Assembly: GCA_046729215.1 (NCBI GenBank)
Contig: JBKPGE010000001.1
Coordinates: 1 to 13,706 of the forward strand
Length of the DNA stretch: 13,706 nucleotides
Direction: 5' to 3'
Source: JACDAN01 sp046729215
GTDB lineage: Bacteria > Actinomycetota > Thermoleophilia > Gaiellales > Gaiellaceae
Below the pieces are notes generated by a model, which saw only the letters and a program-made list of their open reading frames with translations, was not told the origin of the DNA and made no database searches. The number at the start of each line of letters is the position of its first letter. Position 1 is the first letter of the stretch. Of this stretch, positions 12,651 through 13,706 are shown in pieces. A program made the position numbers and the translations under genes.

Positions 12651-13706
12651 ATGCTGAAACGCCTTCTTTGGGCAGGACTGGCGGCGGCCTTTGCGGTCAC
12701 CGTCGTGGCGGGTGCCTCGGTCGCGGGCAGCCAGTCCGGCCAGGCAAAGACGACCCTCCGGGTTGCGATCGGCGCCGAGCCGCCGTCGCTCGACCCAGGG
12801 CTCGCAACCGACACGACGTCGTCGAACATTCTGCTCAACATCATGGAGCCGCTCGTCAGGCTGGGCAAGCCGCCGGCCTTGAAGGCGACGCCCGGCGCCG
12901 CCTCGAGCTGGTCGGTCAAGGGCGCAAACGTAACCCTGAACCTGCGCCGGAACGTCAAGTGGACGAACGGCAAGCCCGTGACTGCGGCCGACTATGTCTG
13001 GTCGTGGCTGCGGACGATCTCGCCTGAGCTGGGCGCGGACTACGCGTACCAGTTCTACGGGATCAAGGGTGCCGAGGCGTACAACAGCTGCAAGTCGAAC
13101 TGCGGGGCTCTTCGGGCCAAGGTCGGCGTCAAGGCACTCAGCCCGTACAAGCTCCGGATTCAGCTCACCTCGCCGCAGCCGTGGTTCATCCAGCAGCTGT
13201 CACACCACTCGTTCCTGCCGATGAACAAGGGCGCCGTCACGAAGCACGGCAAGAAGTGGACGGAGCCCGGCAACATCGTCACGGACGGCCCGTTCAAGCT
13301 CAGCTCGTGGAAGCACGACGCTTCGATCACGCTGGTCAAGAACAACGGCTGGCGGAACGCGAAGTCCGTCAAGCTGACGCGGATCGAGCAACCGATCATC
13401 GTCGACGGCACGACCGCCGAGAACGCCTTCAGTGCGGGGAACGTCGATGTCAACACCCAAAACCTCCCGCCCGTCGACATCGCCAAGTGGAAGAAGACGA
13501 AGTTCTTCAAGCTCTACAAGGCACTCGGCACGTACTACTACGGGTTCAACGTGAAGAACATCCCCGACGTGAACCAGCGTCGCGCGATGGCCTTCGCGAT
13601 CGACCGGTCGCAGATCGTGAAGTACATCACCCAGGCGGGCCAGGTGCCTGCTCGGGGCTTCACCCCCGCCGGAATCGCGGGCGGGCCGGTCATCACGAAG
13701 CACAGC
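12651..13706 (+). CDS. ABC transporter substrate-binding protein, family 5 (peptide type), 5' part
   Basis: Extracytoplasmic receptor that would deliver oligopeptides or related solutes to an ABC permease. The frame is open to the window edge, 352 of roughly 520-550 residues. Residues 1-29 (MLKRLLWAGLAAAFAVTVVAGASVAG) form a signal peptide without a lipobox cysteine. Then come TLRVAIGAEPPSLDPGLATDTTSSNIL and the family 5 signature region LNLRRNVKWTNGKPVTAADYVWSWLRTISPE (about 97-127). TDGPFKLSSWKHDASITLVKN and the hinge-side YYYGFNVKNIPDVNQRRAMAFAIDR follow. This layout is closest to OppA/MppA. A purine-rich Shine-Dalgarno (AGAGAGGA) lies about 10 bases upstream. A five-codon frame, ATG at 12640 to TGA at 12657, overlaps the start. 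Permease and ATPase genes are expected beyond the window. Confidence 0.93.
   Translation, partial: MLKRLLWAGLAAAFAVTVVAGASVAGSQSGQAKTTLRVAIGAEPPSLDPGLATDTTSSNILLNIMEPLVRLGKPPALKATPGAASSWSVKGANVTLNLRRNVKWTNGKPVTAADYVWSWLRTISPELGADYAYQFYGIKGAEAYNSCKSNCGALRAKVGVKALSPYKLRIQLTSPQPWFIQQLSHHSFLPMNKGAVTKHGKKWTEPGNIVTDGPFKLSSWKHDASITLVKNNGWRNAKSVKLTRIEQPIIVDGTTAENAFSAGNVDVNTQNLPPVDIAKWKKTKFFKLYKALGTYYYGFNVKNIPDVNQRRAMAFAIDRSQIVKYITQAGQVPARGFTPAGIAGGPVITKHS

Overview
The window is GC-rich and densely coding, with GTG/TTG starts alongside ATG. A dgt-dnaG pair, FabG-like and M42 enzymes, and short membrane proteins and a zinc-finger anti-sigma relic of soil-actinobacterial type point to a high-GC actinomycete. 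Thermoleophilia (Gaiellales/Solirubrobacterales) is my best guess, but that is an inference from gene content with no marker gene to settle it.

Layout. (1) 1-3995 is intact housekeeping DNA: a 5' part of dnaG and the dGTPase gene dgt, coupled by a TGATG overlap, then an SDR oxidoreductase, all on the minus strand, and a divergent histidine phosphatase on the plus strand. (2) About 4156-6352 looks like a small integrated element. It has a complete tyrosine recombinase, two small DNA-binding-type proteins and the tail of an unrecognised element gene. It also has two perfect palindromes and a candidate 9-bp attachment core at each edge, with GACAACCA repeats just inside both edges. (3) 6598-7680 is an intact M42 aminopeptidase. 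(4) 7911-12650 is accessory and visibly decaying. It holds a secreted protein with a C-terminal frameshift next to a 15-bp tandem duplication, a membrane-anchored coiled-coil protein ending in seven XxxG tetrapeptides, and a membrane protein gene with two single-base deletions. An intact small membrane protein and an intact ZIP-type transporter also lie here, together with remnants of an alpha/beta hydrolase and a zinc-finger anti-sigma factor. (5) 12651-13706 is the 5' two thirds of a family 5 (oligopeptide-type) ABC substrate-binding protein that runs off the window.

How the genes fit together. dgt (dNTP pool) and dnaG (primer synthesis) are a replication pair. In the element, int, the xis-like gene and a second winged-helix-like gene form one minus-strand cassette with a palindrome directly upstream that is a good operator candidate. 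The two membrane genes at 9933 and 10512 are an operon of unknown role. I found no tRNA, rRNA, CRISPR array or clear defence system. The most novel material is the miniature element with its palindromes, the XxxG coiled-coil protein, the membrane pair and an imperfect repeat shared by two intergenic regions.
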